Assembly: GCA_035510155.1 (NCBI GenBank)
Contig: DATKHR010000239.1
Coordinates: 1 to 34,780, forward strand
DNA from: DATKHR01 sp035510155
GTDB lineage: Bacteria; Acidobacteriota; Vicinamibacteria; Vicinamibacterales; CAVVIG01
Length of the DNA stretch: 34,780 nucleotides
Direction: 5' to 3'
Below the pieces are notes generated by a model. The model did not search any database, was not told the origin of the DNA, and worked only from the letters and a program-made list of their open reading frames with translations. Below, piece after piece: positions 28,980 to 34,780 of the stretch (within the stretch, counting starts at the first letter, position 1; each line of letters opens with the position of its first letter). The position numbers and the translations under genes were made by a program.

Positions 28980-31771
28980 GCGGTTTCCTCCCACAGCCGG
29001 TGAACGGCGGCGAGTACCTCGTCTACGCTGATCTGGCTCGTGCACTCCGGAGCCCGCGGGTCGTCGTAGGACGGCGCGGCCAGCATCGACACGCCGGCGT
29101 CGCTTCTGGCCTTGGCGTCCGCGATGTTGATGCACGGGCCGCGTGGCTGGCGCGAGATCGCCGGGTTCTCACGGAAGCACGGCTGGCAGGTCAGGCCGCG
29201 CGAGATGTTGATGTTGCTGTCGTAGCCGGCGGCGCTGGCCTGCGTGCTGCCCCACGCGATGACGCCGCGGACCTTGCGGCCGCCGCGCTCGTCGGTCCAG
29301 AAGTAGTTCGTCAGGTGGTTGCAGAACGAATCGACCCCGACGTGCATGCGGGCGTTGGCGAACACGGCGATCGCTTCGGCGAGAGTAAGCCCGACGCGCT
29401 CGTCGATGAAGACGTACGGCATCTCGAGGGCGTCGGTCAGCTGCCGCAACTGTTGTTGGTCTGCCGGCCACTCCTTGTACTTGCTCCAGCCAGCCCGGTT
29501 CTGGATCGTGATGTAGTCGTGGACTGGGCAGCAGCCGACCCGCGCCGGGCGGCGTAGCGTCAGGGACGGCAGGGCGGACTCGTTAACCGTGATGCCCATC
29601 TCGTTCGCAAAATACTGCAGGAGGTGGAACTCCATCGGGCGCTCCGGGTAGCCGCGGGCGCCGCGCCCGACCGGGTAGCCGATCAGGTCGACGACGCGCT
29701 CGTAGTCCTTGCGTCGCGCGTCGAGGTGCGTAAAGTCGAGGACGAGGTCGACGCCGGCCTGCGAGAACAGCGAACCGAGTGCGTCCTTACCGTGCAGCCT
29801 ACGATGGCAGAAGTAGTGGATGTCGTGGTCCGGGTTGGCCTCGCGCAGCATCGGCACGATGTTGAGCGTCATCAGCACATCGCCGATCGCCCCGGGCCGG
29901 TGTAGCGCGATGGCCGGGCGCATCGCCTCTCCGACGATGGCCGGGAACCGCGGCACGACCAGCTCGCGCAGCTCGGCCACACGCTGGTCCCAGTCCGCGT
30001 CCCGGCCGCCGATCTGCTTCTGCGCCTCGACCGCCCAGACGTAGGCCAGCTCGTTGTTACCCAGCGACGAATGACACCACGACAGCATCCGGCGCGGCTG
30101 GTCCGTGTACTGGTTGGGCTCACGCCAGAGCATGGTCTTGGCCGGCTTGCACTCCATCGCGCGGAACGCGTACTCCATGGCGTGGGCGTGCCGGCCGAGG
30201 TCGCGGGCGCACCATGCCCTCTCCATCCACAGCTCGGCCCAGTCGGGCTGGCGCTCGAGCGCCTCGACCAGCGTCGCCTCGGCCTCGTCTTGGCGCCCCT
30301 GCGCGCGCTCGACGCGGGCCTTGTACAGGTGCGCGAACAACCACTCGTCGAAATAGCCGTCGCCCATCTCGATCCGCTTGGTGAACCAGTCGATCGCTTG
30401 CTCTGCCCGGCCGCCGTCCCGGTGGTTGCACGCCAGATAGAACGCGCACCGGGTCGACGGCTCCTCCTGCCACTGCCGGGCAAGGATCCGGTCGTTGCGT
30501 GCGTTTGAATCCTCGGCGCCCTCGTGTGGTGTGCCATCGTGCCGGATGATGAAGGCATCTACCACGGCGCACTTGAGCCCGTCCGTCAGTGGCCACTCAT
30601 GGACCCGGCCGCCGAATCGGACGTGCTTCTCGGTCTTCCACAGTCGGAAATGCGTGCCAGTGTTGTTCGGGTTGGCACTGAGCTGGATCACCGCGCCGAA
30701 CATGTCGTGCTCGGTCCAGTAGGTCAGCCGGCGCGCCACGTTCGGCGTCAGCAGCGCGTCGTCCGCGTCCATCCACAGCAGCCAGTCGACGCCGCCCGCC
30801 TCGACCAGCTCGCAGTAACGGTTGCGGGCCTTCGCGAAGTCCCACAGCGTCCAGTCGCCGGTTTCGTTCCTCTCGCTGGCGCCGTAGAACGGGACCGTGG
30901 TGATGCCGCGGTCCGCGGCGACCTTCCCGGTGCCGTCGGTCGACCCGGTGTCGACGATGGCGGCGTGGTCGACGATGCTCAACACGCTGTCGAGACAGCG
31001 CGGCAGGTCGCGCTCCTCGTTCTTGACCATCATGCCGAGCCCGATCAGCGGGCGCCGGTCGATGGGCGCCAGCCAGAAGTCCGACTGGCCCGGGCGCAGC
31101 TCCTGCCGCTCTTCGATCGCCCACTGGTCCTTCAGCTGGGCGCAGCACTCCAGCACCGACTGCAGGCAGTGGTAATACGGGTGGATGGTGTAGTGGCCGG
31201 GCGTGAGGTCGCGCTCGTAGCCGGGCACGCTGTGATCCGGCATGCGGATGAACAGCCGGCCATCACGCTTGATGAAGCGCCGGATTTTGGATAGCGCGTC
31301 GAGGGGGCGGGCGAAGTGCTCGAAGGTGTGGATCAGCGTCACGAGATCAAACGCCTTCCACCAGCGGCGCGATGCCACGAACGCCTCGAAGTCCACGCGC
31401 ACCACGTCGACCATGAACTGGCCCGATGCGATCGGCTCGTGCTCGATTACGACTGCCTGCGCGTTGTGGTTGCGGGCCAGCGCGTCGGCCAGCACCGGCA
31501 GCTTGGCGCCGATGTCAAGCGTGCGCGGCTGCTCGTTCGGCCGGGCGGTGAACCGCATCCGCTCGGCCAGCCGGCGCGCGAGGTCGACGTTCGCCGCGCG
31601 TTCCTCGTCCGGCATCTGCTCCGGCGGCGGCTCGTGGGCTCCGATGTACACCTTGGACGGTAGCGGGTGCTGAAACCATACGTCGCAGCTCGGGCAGGCC
31701 CAGTAGGGCGACTCGCCGACCCGGCGCGTGCTCTGCGCCCGGCACACCGGGCAGAGGACGCCGGCGCTCAT
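28976..31771 (-). CDS. Zinc ribbon-methyltransferase-GT2-TPR-GT9 fusion enzyme, 931 aa
   Basis: Domains in order: a Cys4 zinc ribbon (C7, C10, C26, C29); a class I methyltransferase-like domain (about 60-235) with TLDIGAKLPVLADAL as a weakened SAM motif and FDLVTLIHTFEHFARPLDAL as the Methyltransf_23-type HxFEH motif; a GT-A family 2 glycosyltransferase (about 240-435) with GLGMMVKNEERDLPRCLDSV, VDTGSTDGT and WMDADDAL (metal-binding D335-D337); TPR-like helices (about 440-590); and a GT-B family 9 (heptosyltransferase-like) domain (about 617-885) with ALHRPGAIGDVLMTLNIVPMLR, MHVGVDSFCNHL and a CQPCF...C pattern. All in one frame, with no break. The start overlaps the bet stop (ATGA). It probably adds two sugars and a methyl to an unknown acceptor. 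The GxGxG motif is degenerate, so methylation is uncertain. Confidence 0.85.
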   Translation of the reverse strand: MSAGVLCPVCRAQSTRRVGESPYWACPSCDVWFQHPLPSKVYIGAHEPPPEQMPDEERAANVDLARRLAERMRFTARPNEQPRTLDIGAKLPVLADALARNHNAQAVVIEHEPIASGQFMVDVVRVDFEAFVASRRWWKAFDLVTLIHTFEHFARPLDALSKIRRFIKRDGRLFIRMPDHSVPGYERDLTPGHYTIHPYYHCLQSVLECCAQLKDQWAIEERQELRPGQSDFWLAPIDRRPLIGLGMMVKNEERDLPRCLDSVLSIVDHAAIVDTGSTDGTGKVAADRGITTVPFYGASERNETGDWTLWDFAKARNRYCELVEAGGVDWLLWMDADDALLTPNVARRLTYWTEHDMFGAVIQLSANPNNTGTHFRLWKTEKHVRFGGRVHEWPLTDGLKCAVVDAFIIRHDGTPHEGAEDSNARNDRILARQWQEEPSTRCAFYLACNHRDGGRAEQAIDWFTKRIEMGDGYFDEWLFAHLYKARVERAQGRQDEAEATLVEALERQPDWAELWMERAWCARDLGRHAHAMEYAFRAMECKPAKTMLWREPNQYTDQPRRMLSWCHSSLGNNELAYVWAVEAQKQIGGRDADWDQRVAELRELVVPRFPAIVGEAMRPAIALHRPGAIGDVLMTLNIVPMLREANPDHDIHYFCHRRLHGKDALGSLFSQAGVDLVLDFTHLDARRKDYERVVDLIGYPVGRGARGYPERPMEFHLLQYFANEMGITVNESALPSLTLRRPARVGCCPVHDYITIQNRAGWSKYKEWPADQQQLRQLTDALEMPYVFIDERVGLTLAEAIAVFANARMHVGVDSFCNHLTNYFWTDERGGRKVRGVIAWGSTQASAAGYDSNINISRGLTCQPCFRENPAISRQPRGPCINIADAKARSDAGVSMLAAPSYDDPRAPECTSQISVDEVLAAVHRLWEETA

Positions 31772-32730
31772 AGCCGCTGCAGCCGGGCGGCCGCGATCAC
31801 GTGCAGCTCGTCCCGGCGCATCATGTCGTCAATGTTCGTGTCGATCAGCGCCTCGGCCTTGTGTAGCGCGTCCTTGGTCTTGGCCGAGCTGATCGCGACC
31901 GCGATTGTACCATACGTGACCTTCTTCGGCTTCGCCGGCTCCGCGGCGGGTGGCTCCGATGGCTTCGCCGGCTCGGCGGGTGGCTCCGCGGCGGGCGGCT
32001 CCGGTGCTACACCTCCGCCCGTGCCGGCCTGTGTCGCGATTCCGGTCTCGCCGTCGATGATGATCGGCGCCGGCCTTGGCGTCAGGGCGGCGTTGATGTC
32101 GTCGACCGCGGCATTCTGGACTCGTGTCGCTTCCCCCTCCACGATCCGGGCGGCCTCGTCTTCGTCATAGATGCCGGCGAACCCGAACGCTAGCCGGGCG
32201 CACTGAATCAGCGACTTGTGCCGGAGCATCCGGCCCGGGTGGCTCTGCCACGGGCCAGTGTCGCGGAAGCACTCGCGCATCCACTCGCGGACCACGATGG
32301 GGTGCGAGCGGTCCTTGCGGTGGATGATACACTCGATCCACGCCGGCGCTCCGCGGTATTTGGCTTCGTCGCCCGGGCCGACCTCGAAGGTGAGCCCGTC
32401 GAACTGCGGGTGCTCGTTGATGATCCGCGACCAGCCGTCGACGGAGACGACCGGGACGATGCCGCCGCTCTTGTTGGGGAACGCGAACAGCTCCCGGGTA
32501 AACGGGTTCAGCTTGTACTGGTCGGCGACCACCAGCAGCGCCATCATCTCCTCGTTTGAGATCTCCTCGGTGCCGCCGTTCTTGGCCGGGACCCGAAACA
32601 CCGTCGACTTGAGCGTCGTCAGGAGCTTGGACGGCTCGACCTCGAAGCGGTTGGCGAGCTTGGTGACGAGCCCGCCGGAGGCGACCTTCGCCGGAGCCTT
32701 GATGACTTCCTGTTGACCTTCTTCTGCCAT
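31768..32730 (-). CDS. bet: Bet-type single-strand annealing protein (recombinase)
   Basis: Start ATG 32730 follows AGGAGAAACGAC. The 320-residue protein has the Bet/Red-beta signature: ISNEEMMALLVVADQYKLNPFTRELFAFPNKSGGIVPVVSVDGWSRIINEHPQFDG (residues 57-112) and, further on, CIIHRKDRSHPIVVREWMRECFR and RMLRHKSLIQCARLAFGFAGIYDEDEA. It anneals complementary strands during phage recombination and replication. Residues about 240-275 are a Pro/Ala/Glu linker before a C-terminal helical piece (AISSAKTKDALHKAEALID) that probably binds a partner such as SSB or the exonuclease. It is longer than lambda Bet (261 aa) because of this tail. It lies directly behind the exonuclease gene. Confidence 0.92.
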   Translation of the reverse strand: MAEEGQQEVIKAPAKVASGGLVTKLANRFEVEPSKLLTTLKSTVFRVPAKNGGTEEISNEEMMALLVVADQYKLNPFTRELFAFPNKSGGIVPVVSVDGWSRIINEHPQFDGLTFEVGPGDEAKYRGAPAWIECIIHRKDRSHPIVVREWMRECFRDTGPWQSHPGRMLRHKSLIQCARLAFGFAGIYDEDEAARIVEGEATRVQNAAVDDINAALTPRPAPIIIDGETGIATQAGTGGGVAPEPPAAEPPAEPAKPSEPPAAEPAKPKKVTYGTIAVAISSAKTKDALHKAEALIDTNIDDMMRRDELHVIAAARLQRL

Positions 32731-32740
32731 GTCGTTTCTC

Positions 32741-33535
32741 CTAGACGTCGAAGCGCCGCGCCCAGCGCGGCATGCGTAGCGGTTGGATGGTCGGCGAGTA
32801 GCCGGCCCAGACGTTCCGGGCCAATGCGTCCCGGTAGCGCTCGGCGGCAATCGCCATCTGGTGCTGCCCGGCCATGATGTCGGCCGGGTCAAAATTGTAG
32901 ACCGCGACCGCGTGCGGCGGTTCGTTCTCGACCGCGATCAGGACGAAGAACCGGAGCGATTCGTTGAGCACATGCTCCGCCCCGGAGTTGTAGTGCGCCG
33001 CGCCGATGTGGTAGCCGTAGGTCGCCGCCAGCCGGGGGAAGCCGTCGGGCGAAGCGTCGCTGGTACTCTTCAGGTCGACGCCGCCGCCCAGCGCGATCAG
33101 GTCGAACCGGCACTTGCACGGCACGCCATACTGCGCGTCGGTCCAGAACAGCGAGAACTCGCGCTCCGTGGCGGCGGCGAGCAGCTTGGCGGCCGCCGGG
33201 TGGTCGGCCACGCTGTCGGCCATGGCGGTCGCGAATCCGAACTCCTCCACCGTCACGATAAGCTGGCCGGCGTGCTCCAGCTCGAACTCGTCCCACGCCT
33301 TGCCCTTCCGGCTTTTGCCCTCGAAGATCGCGACCCCGGACGCGACGCGGTCGCGCTCGAGGACCAACAGGTGAACCAGCGTGCCGAGCTGCATCGAGGC
33401 CGTCGGCTCCGACGGGTGGTCGCGCTCGAGCCGGTAGTGGAGCGCCGACTTGAGCAGCTTCTTGGCGCCGGACGCGGACAGGGCCTCGACCTTGTGGTAG
33501 TCGGCCGCCGGCAGATCGCGCACGAAGCGGTTCAC
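32741..33535 (-). CDS. RecE/DUF3799-like PD-(D/E)XK exonuclease
   Basis: The 264-residue product begins with DYHKVEALSASGAKKLLKSALHYRL and carries the RecB-like motifs: GTLVHLLVL (His55), a Glu near 126, CKCRFDLIALGGGVDLKSTSDAS (Asp145, Asp154, Lys156) and YGYHIGAAHYNSG. In most relatives the last motif reads H.QAA.Y; here Gly178 stands in the Gln place, worth noting because that Gln is normally conserved. It would resect double-stranded ends 5' to 3' and load Bet, encoded ten bases downstream. The gene starts where the previous stop overlaps (ATGA at 33532-33535). Confidence 0.85.
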   Translation of the reverse strand: MNRFVRDLPAADYHKVEALSASGAKKLLKSALHYRLERDHPSEPTASMQLGTLVHLLVLERDRVASGVAIFEGKSRKGKAWDEFELEHAGQLIVTVEEFGFATAMADSVADHPAAAKLLAAATEREFSLFWTDAQYGVPCKCRFDLIALGGGVDLKSTSDASPDGFPRLAATYGYHIGAAHYNSGAEHVLNESLRFFVLIAVENEPPHAVAVYNFDPADIMAGQHQMAIAAERYRDALARNVWAGYSPTIQPLRMPRWARRFDV

Positions 33536-33762
33536 GGTTTACGGACCGACGGGTATCCGGCCAAGCTCCAGTCGATCTCGAGCGGCCGCCCGTACAGGCG
33601 CTCGATCTCGCCCCGGCGCCACTGGACCTCCCGCATCCACGATCGCATCCGCGCGTCGAACTGGGCGTGACGCTCGCGCTCCTCGTCGATGGCCGACTCG
33701 AGGTGGGCGATGTCGTTCCTGAGCAGCAACACGCGGATGCCGCGGATGAGACGCTTCAGCAT
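33532..33762 (-). CDS. Small coiled-coil protein, 76 aa
   Basis: ATG at 33762, with AGGAG eight bases upstream. The product begins with a basic amphipathic helix (MLKRLIRGIRVLLLRND) and a coiled coil (AHLESAIDEERERHAQFDARMRSWMREVQWRRGEIERLYG). The hydrophobic start could bind membrane or a partner, but it is too short to span it reliably. The stop overlaps the exonuclease ATG, so they are co-translated. No family is recognised. It may be an accessory of the recombination operon. Confidence 0.65.
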   Translation of the reverse strand: MLKRLIRGIRVLLLRNDIAHLESAIDEERERHAQFDARMRSWMREVQWRRGEIERLYGRPLEIDWSLAGYPSVRKP

Positions 33763-33773
33763 AGGGCATTCTC

Positions 33774-34037
33774 CTAGGGGTTGGCAACGAAACCGTGGGC
33801 CTGCATGCACGACACGTACAGGTCACGGTCCTGATTGGCGGCGCTCTGCGCCGCGATGGCGAGGAACAGCAGACCGCCGGATGCCCAGCGGCCCTTGGAC
33901 GCTTCCTTGACCTGCAGCCGGCAGTCGTAGTCGGCGCTCGCGAGCGCCTGCTGGTCCTGATTCGCCGCCGGGCGGAACGTCGGAACGGTCGCGCAGGCGG
34001 CGAGCCCGACGGCCAGTGCTACGATTAGGGTTTTCAT
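33774..34037 (-). CDS. Small lipoprotein, 87 aa
   Basis: ATG at 34037 after AGGGAGACACA. The N-terminus MKTLIVALAVGLAACATVP is a type II signal peptide with lipobox LAAC (Cys15 lipidated), so the mature part of about 73 residues sits in the periplasm anchored to a membrane. It contains a hydrophobic stretch (WASGGLLFLAIAAQSA) and two Cys (in DYDCRL and YVSCMQ) that could form a disulfide. The latter end (CMQAHGFVANP) resembles small host-type lipoproteins. An early-expressed phage lipoprotein could act in superinfection exclusion, but there is no direct evidence. It stands outside the lysis cassette, so an outer spanin role is less likely. Confidence 0.8.
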   Translation of the reverse strand: MKTLIVALAVGLAACATVPTFRPAANQDQQALASADYDCRLQVKEASKGRWASGGLLFLAIAAQSAANQDRDLYVSCMQAHGFVANP

Positions 34038-34052
34038 TGTGTCTCCCTGAAG

Positions 34053-34077
34053 AAAAAGCCGGGGCTCGCGCCCCGGC
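34053..34077 (-). terminator. Rho-independent terminator after the DUF932 gene (minus strand)
   Basis: On the minus strand GCCGGGGC, loop GCGA, GCCCCGGC (34077 to 34058) forms an 8-bp perfect stem, followed by TTTTT (34057-34053). It lies between the DUF932 stop and the lipoprotein start, so genes to the left depend on read-through or their own promoter. Confidence 0.8.
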
Positions 34078-34092
34078 GGAATCACCACACCA

Positions 34093-34779
34093 CTACGCGG
34101 TCACTTCGCACAGGATGCGCAGTGCGTCGTCCTTGAGTGCGCCGCCGTTGCCGAACCACGCCGACGACAGGCGGGACGCTTGCACGCCGCGATGGTGGTC
34201 GACGTACTCGGTCACGGCGTTGAGCAGGCCATAGGCCGTGCCGCTGCGCTCCTCGATGTCGGCGCCCATCTGCTGGCCCTTGAACAGGTCCATGATCCAC
34301 TTGAACGTCTTGCCCTCTTCGACCTTCAGCTCGACCCGCTTGCCCTCGATGGTCTTGACCGGGGTCGGGAGGAGCGTCTTGAGGAACTGCGTCGCGAACG
34401 CGTCGTCGACCTTGACCTTGGCCAGCCGGCGGGCATTGCTGATGAACTCCTCGAAGCGGTCGAAGCACAGGCCCAGCTCGATCCGCGCCTCGTCGATGTC
34501 GAACTCCTGCGAGTGCGGGATCCGGATCGCGACGCTGTCCTTCTCCGACTGCCCTTCGCCGGTGTTGGCGTTGCCAGCGGCCATGGTGAGCGTGTTGTTG
34601 CACACCACGCAGATGCCGGTGTCCTTGCCGATGGTCGCCATCGACGTGTCGTACGACGTGGCGACGAGCAGGTACGGGCGGACCTCCTCGGCGTGCAGCA
34701 GCTTGACGCCCTCGCCCAAGCGCATGAGCGCCCAGATCCGGCGGCCGCCGTCCAGCGCGCCGGCGACCTCCATCCGGAC
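34093..34779 (-). CDS. DUF932 family protein, C-terminal part (5' end outside window)
   Basis: The frame is open to the right edge; an ATG at 34773 is probably internal because the family is usually longer than 226 residues. The visible part has the DUF932 (phage/plasmid TIGR03299-like) signature: an opening AGALDGGRRIWALMRLG, ATSYDTSMAT, then FEEFISNARRLAKVKV, and RSGTAYGLLNAVTEYVDHHRG followed by SSAWFGNGGALKDDALRIL. Family members are found in phages and plasmids, often near recombination or replication genes; the molecular role is not known. It is followed by a strong terminator, which suggests high expression. Confidence 0.85.
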   Translation of the reverse strand, partial: VRMEVAGALDGGRRIWALMRLGEGVKLLHAEEVRPYLLVATSYDTSMATIGKDTGICVVCNNTLTMAAGNANTGEGQSEKDSVAIRIPHSQEFDIDEARIELGLCFDRFEEFISNARRLAKVKVDDAFATQFLKTLLPTPVKTIEGKRVELKVEEGKTFKWIMDLFKGQQMGADIEERSGTAYGLLNAVTEYVDHHRGVQASRLSSAWFGNGGALKDDALRILCEVTA

Positions 34780-34780
34780 C

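Noticed and set aside
1..34780. Integrase, repressor, attachment site, tRNA
   Set aside because: None was recognised by motif or fold in reading both strands; absence in this window does not exclude them elsewhere in the genome.

Overview
The window is part of the genome of a tailed, long-tailed (siphovirus-type) bacteriophage, or a prophage of one. Evidence is a continuous packaging, head, tail and lysis gene order on the + strand, facing a compact minus-strand early/recombination operon. The DNA is GC-rich by eye. The tail-tip genes are of the type shared with alphaproteobacterial gene transfer agents (DUF2460 distal tail protein, DUF2163 hub, NlpC/P60 hydrolase, very large tip protein). 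A GH108 endolysin and a Red-type exonuclease/Bet pair also occur, so the host is probably a Gram-negative, GC-rich proteobacterium. No integrase, repressor, tRNA or CRISPR array is visible, so a temperate lifestyle cannot be shown.

Layout on the + strand. 1-1368: tail end of an early module, with a PAPS-reductase-like C-terminus and small unknown genes. 1409-2224: a replication-initiator-like gene carrying GTAACG repeats followed by an AT-rich stretch, a candidate origin. 2221-2250: a strong promoter match at the start of the late operon. 2267-4025: small and large terminase. 4040-4793: two paralogous collagen-like (Gly-X-Thr) proteins. 5011-7517: portal and MuF-type minor head protein, possibly joined by a -1 frameshift at GGGAAAA. 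7514-10930: protease/scaffold and major capsid protein, then a terminator. 10985-14093: head-tail connectors, tail completion proteins and tail tube. 14096-14700: G/GT-type tail chaperones. 14693-23552: tape measure and tail tip. 23564-26126: collagen-like fibre and a second glycine-rich adhesin. 26129-28556: lysis cassette and Ig-like proteins.

On the minus strand, transcribed leftwards from the right edge: DUF932 protein (partial), terminator, small lipoprotein, small coiled-coil protein, RecE-like exonuclease, Bet annealing protein, a 931-residue fusion enzyme and two small proteins. The fusion enzyme joins a zinc ribbon, a methyltransferase, a GT2 glycosyltransferase, TPR-like helices and a GT9 heptosyltransferase-like domain. 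The genes from bet to the end are linked by 4-base ATGA overlaps, so the glycosyltransferase fusion is probably made together with the recombination proteins.

Most unusual items: the methyltransferase-GT2-TPR-GT9 fusion, together with several structural proteins rich in Gly-X-Thr repeats that are possible glycan acceptors; the portal-MuF slippery site; the origin-like repeats inside the initiator gene, with the same GTAACGC word in a hairpin that displays a Shine-Dalgarno in its loop; and the reuse of one small beta domain in two unrelated virion proteins. No stretch over 300 bases lacks a gene; the largest gap is 27903-28052.
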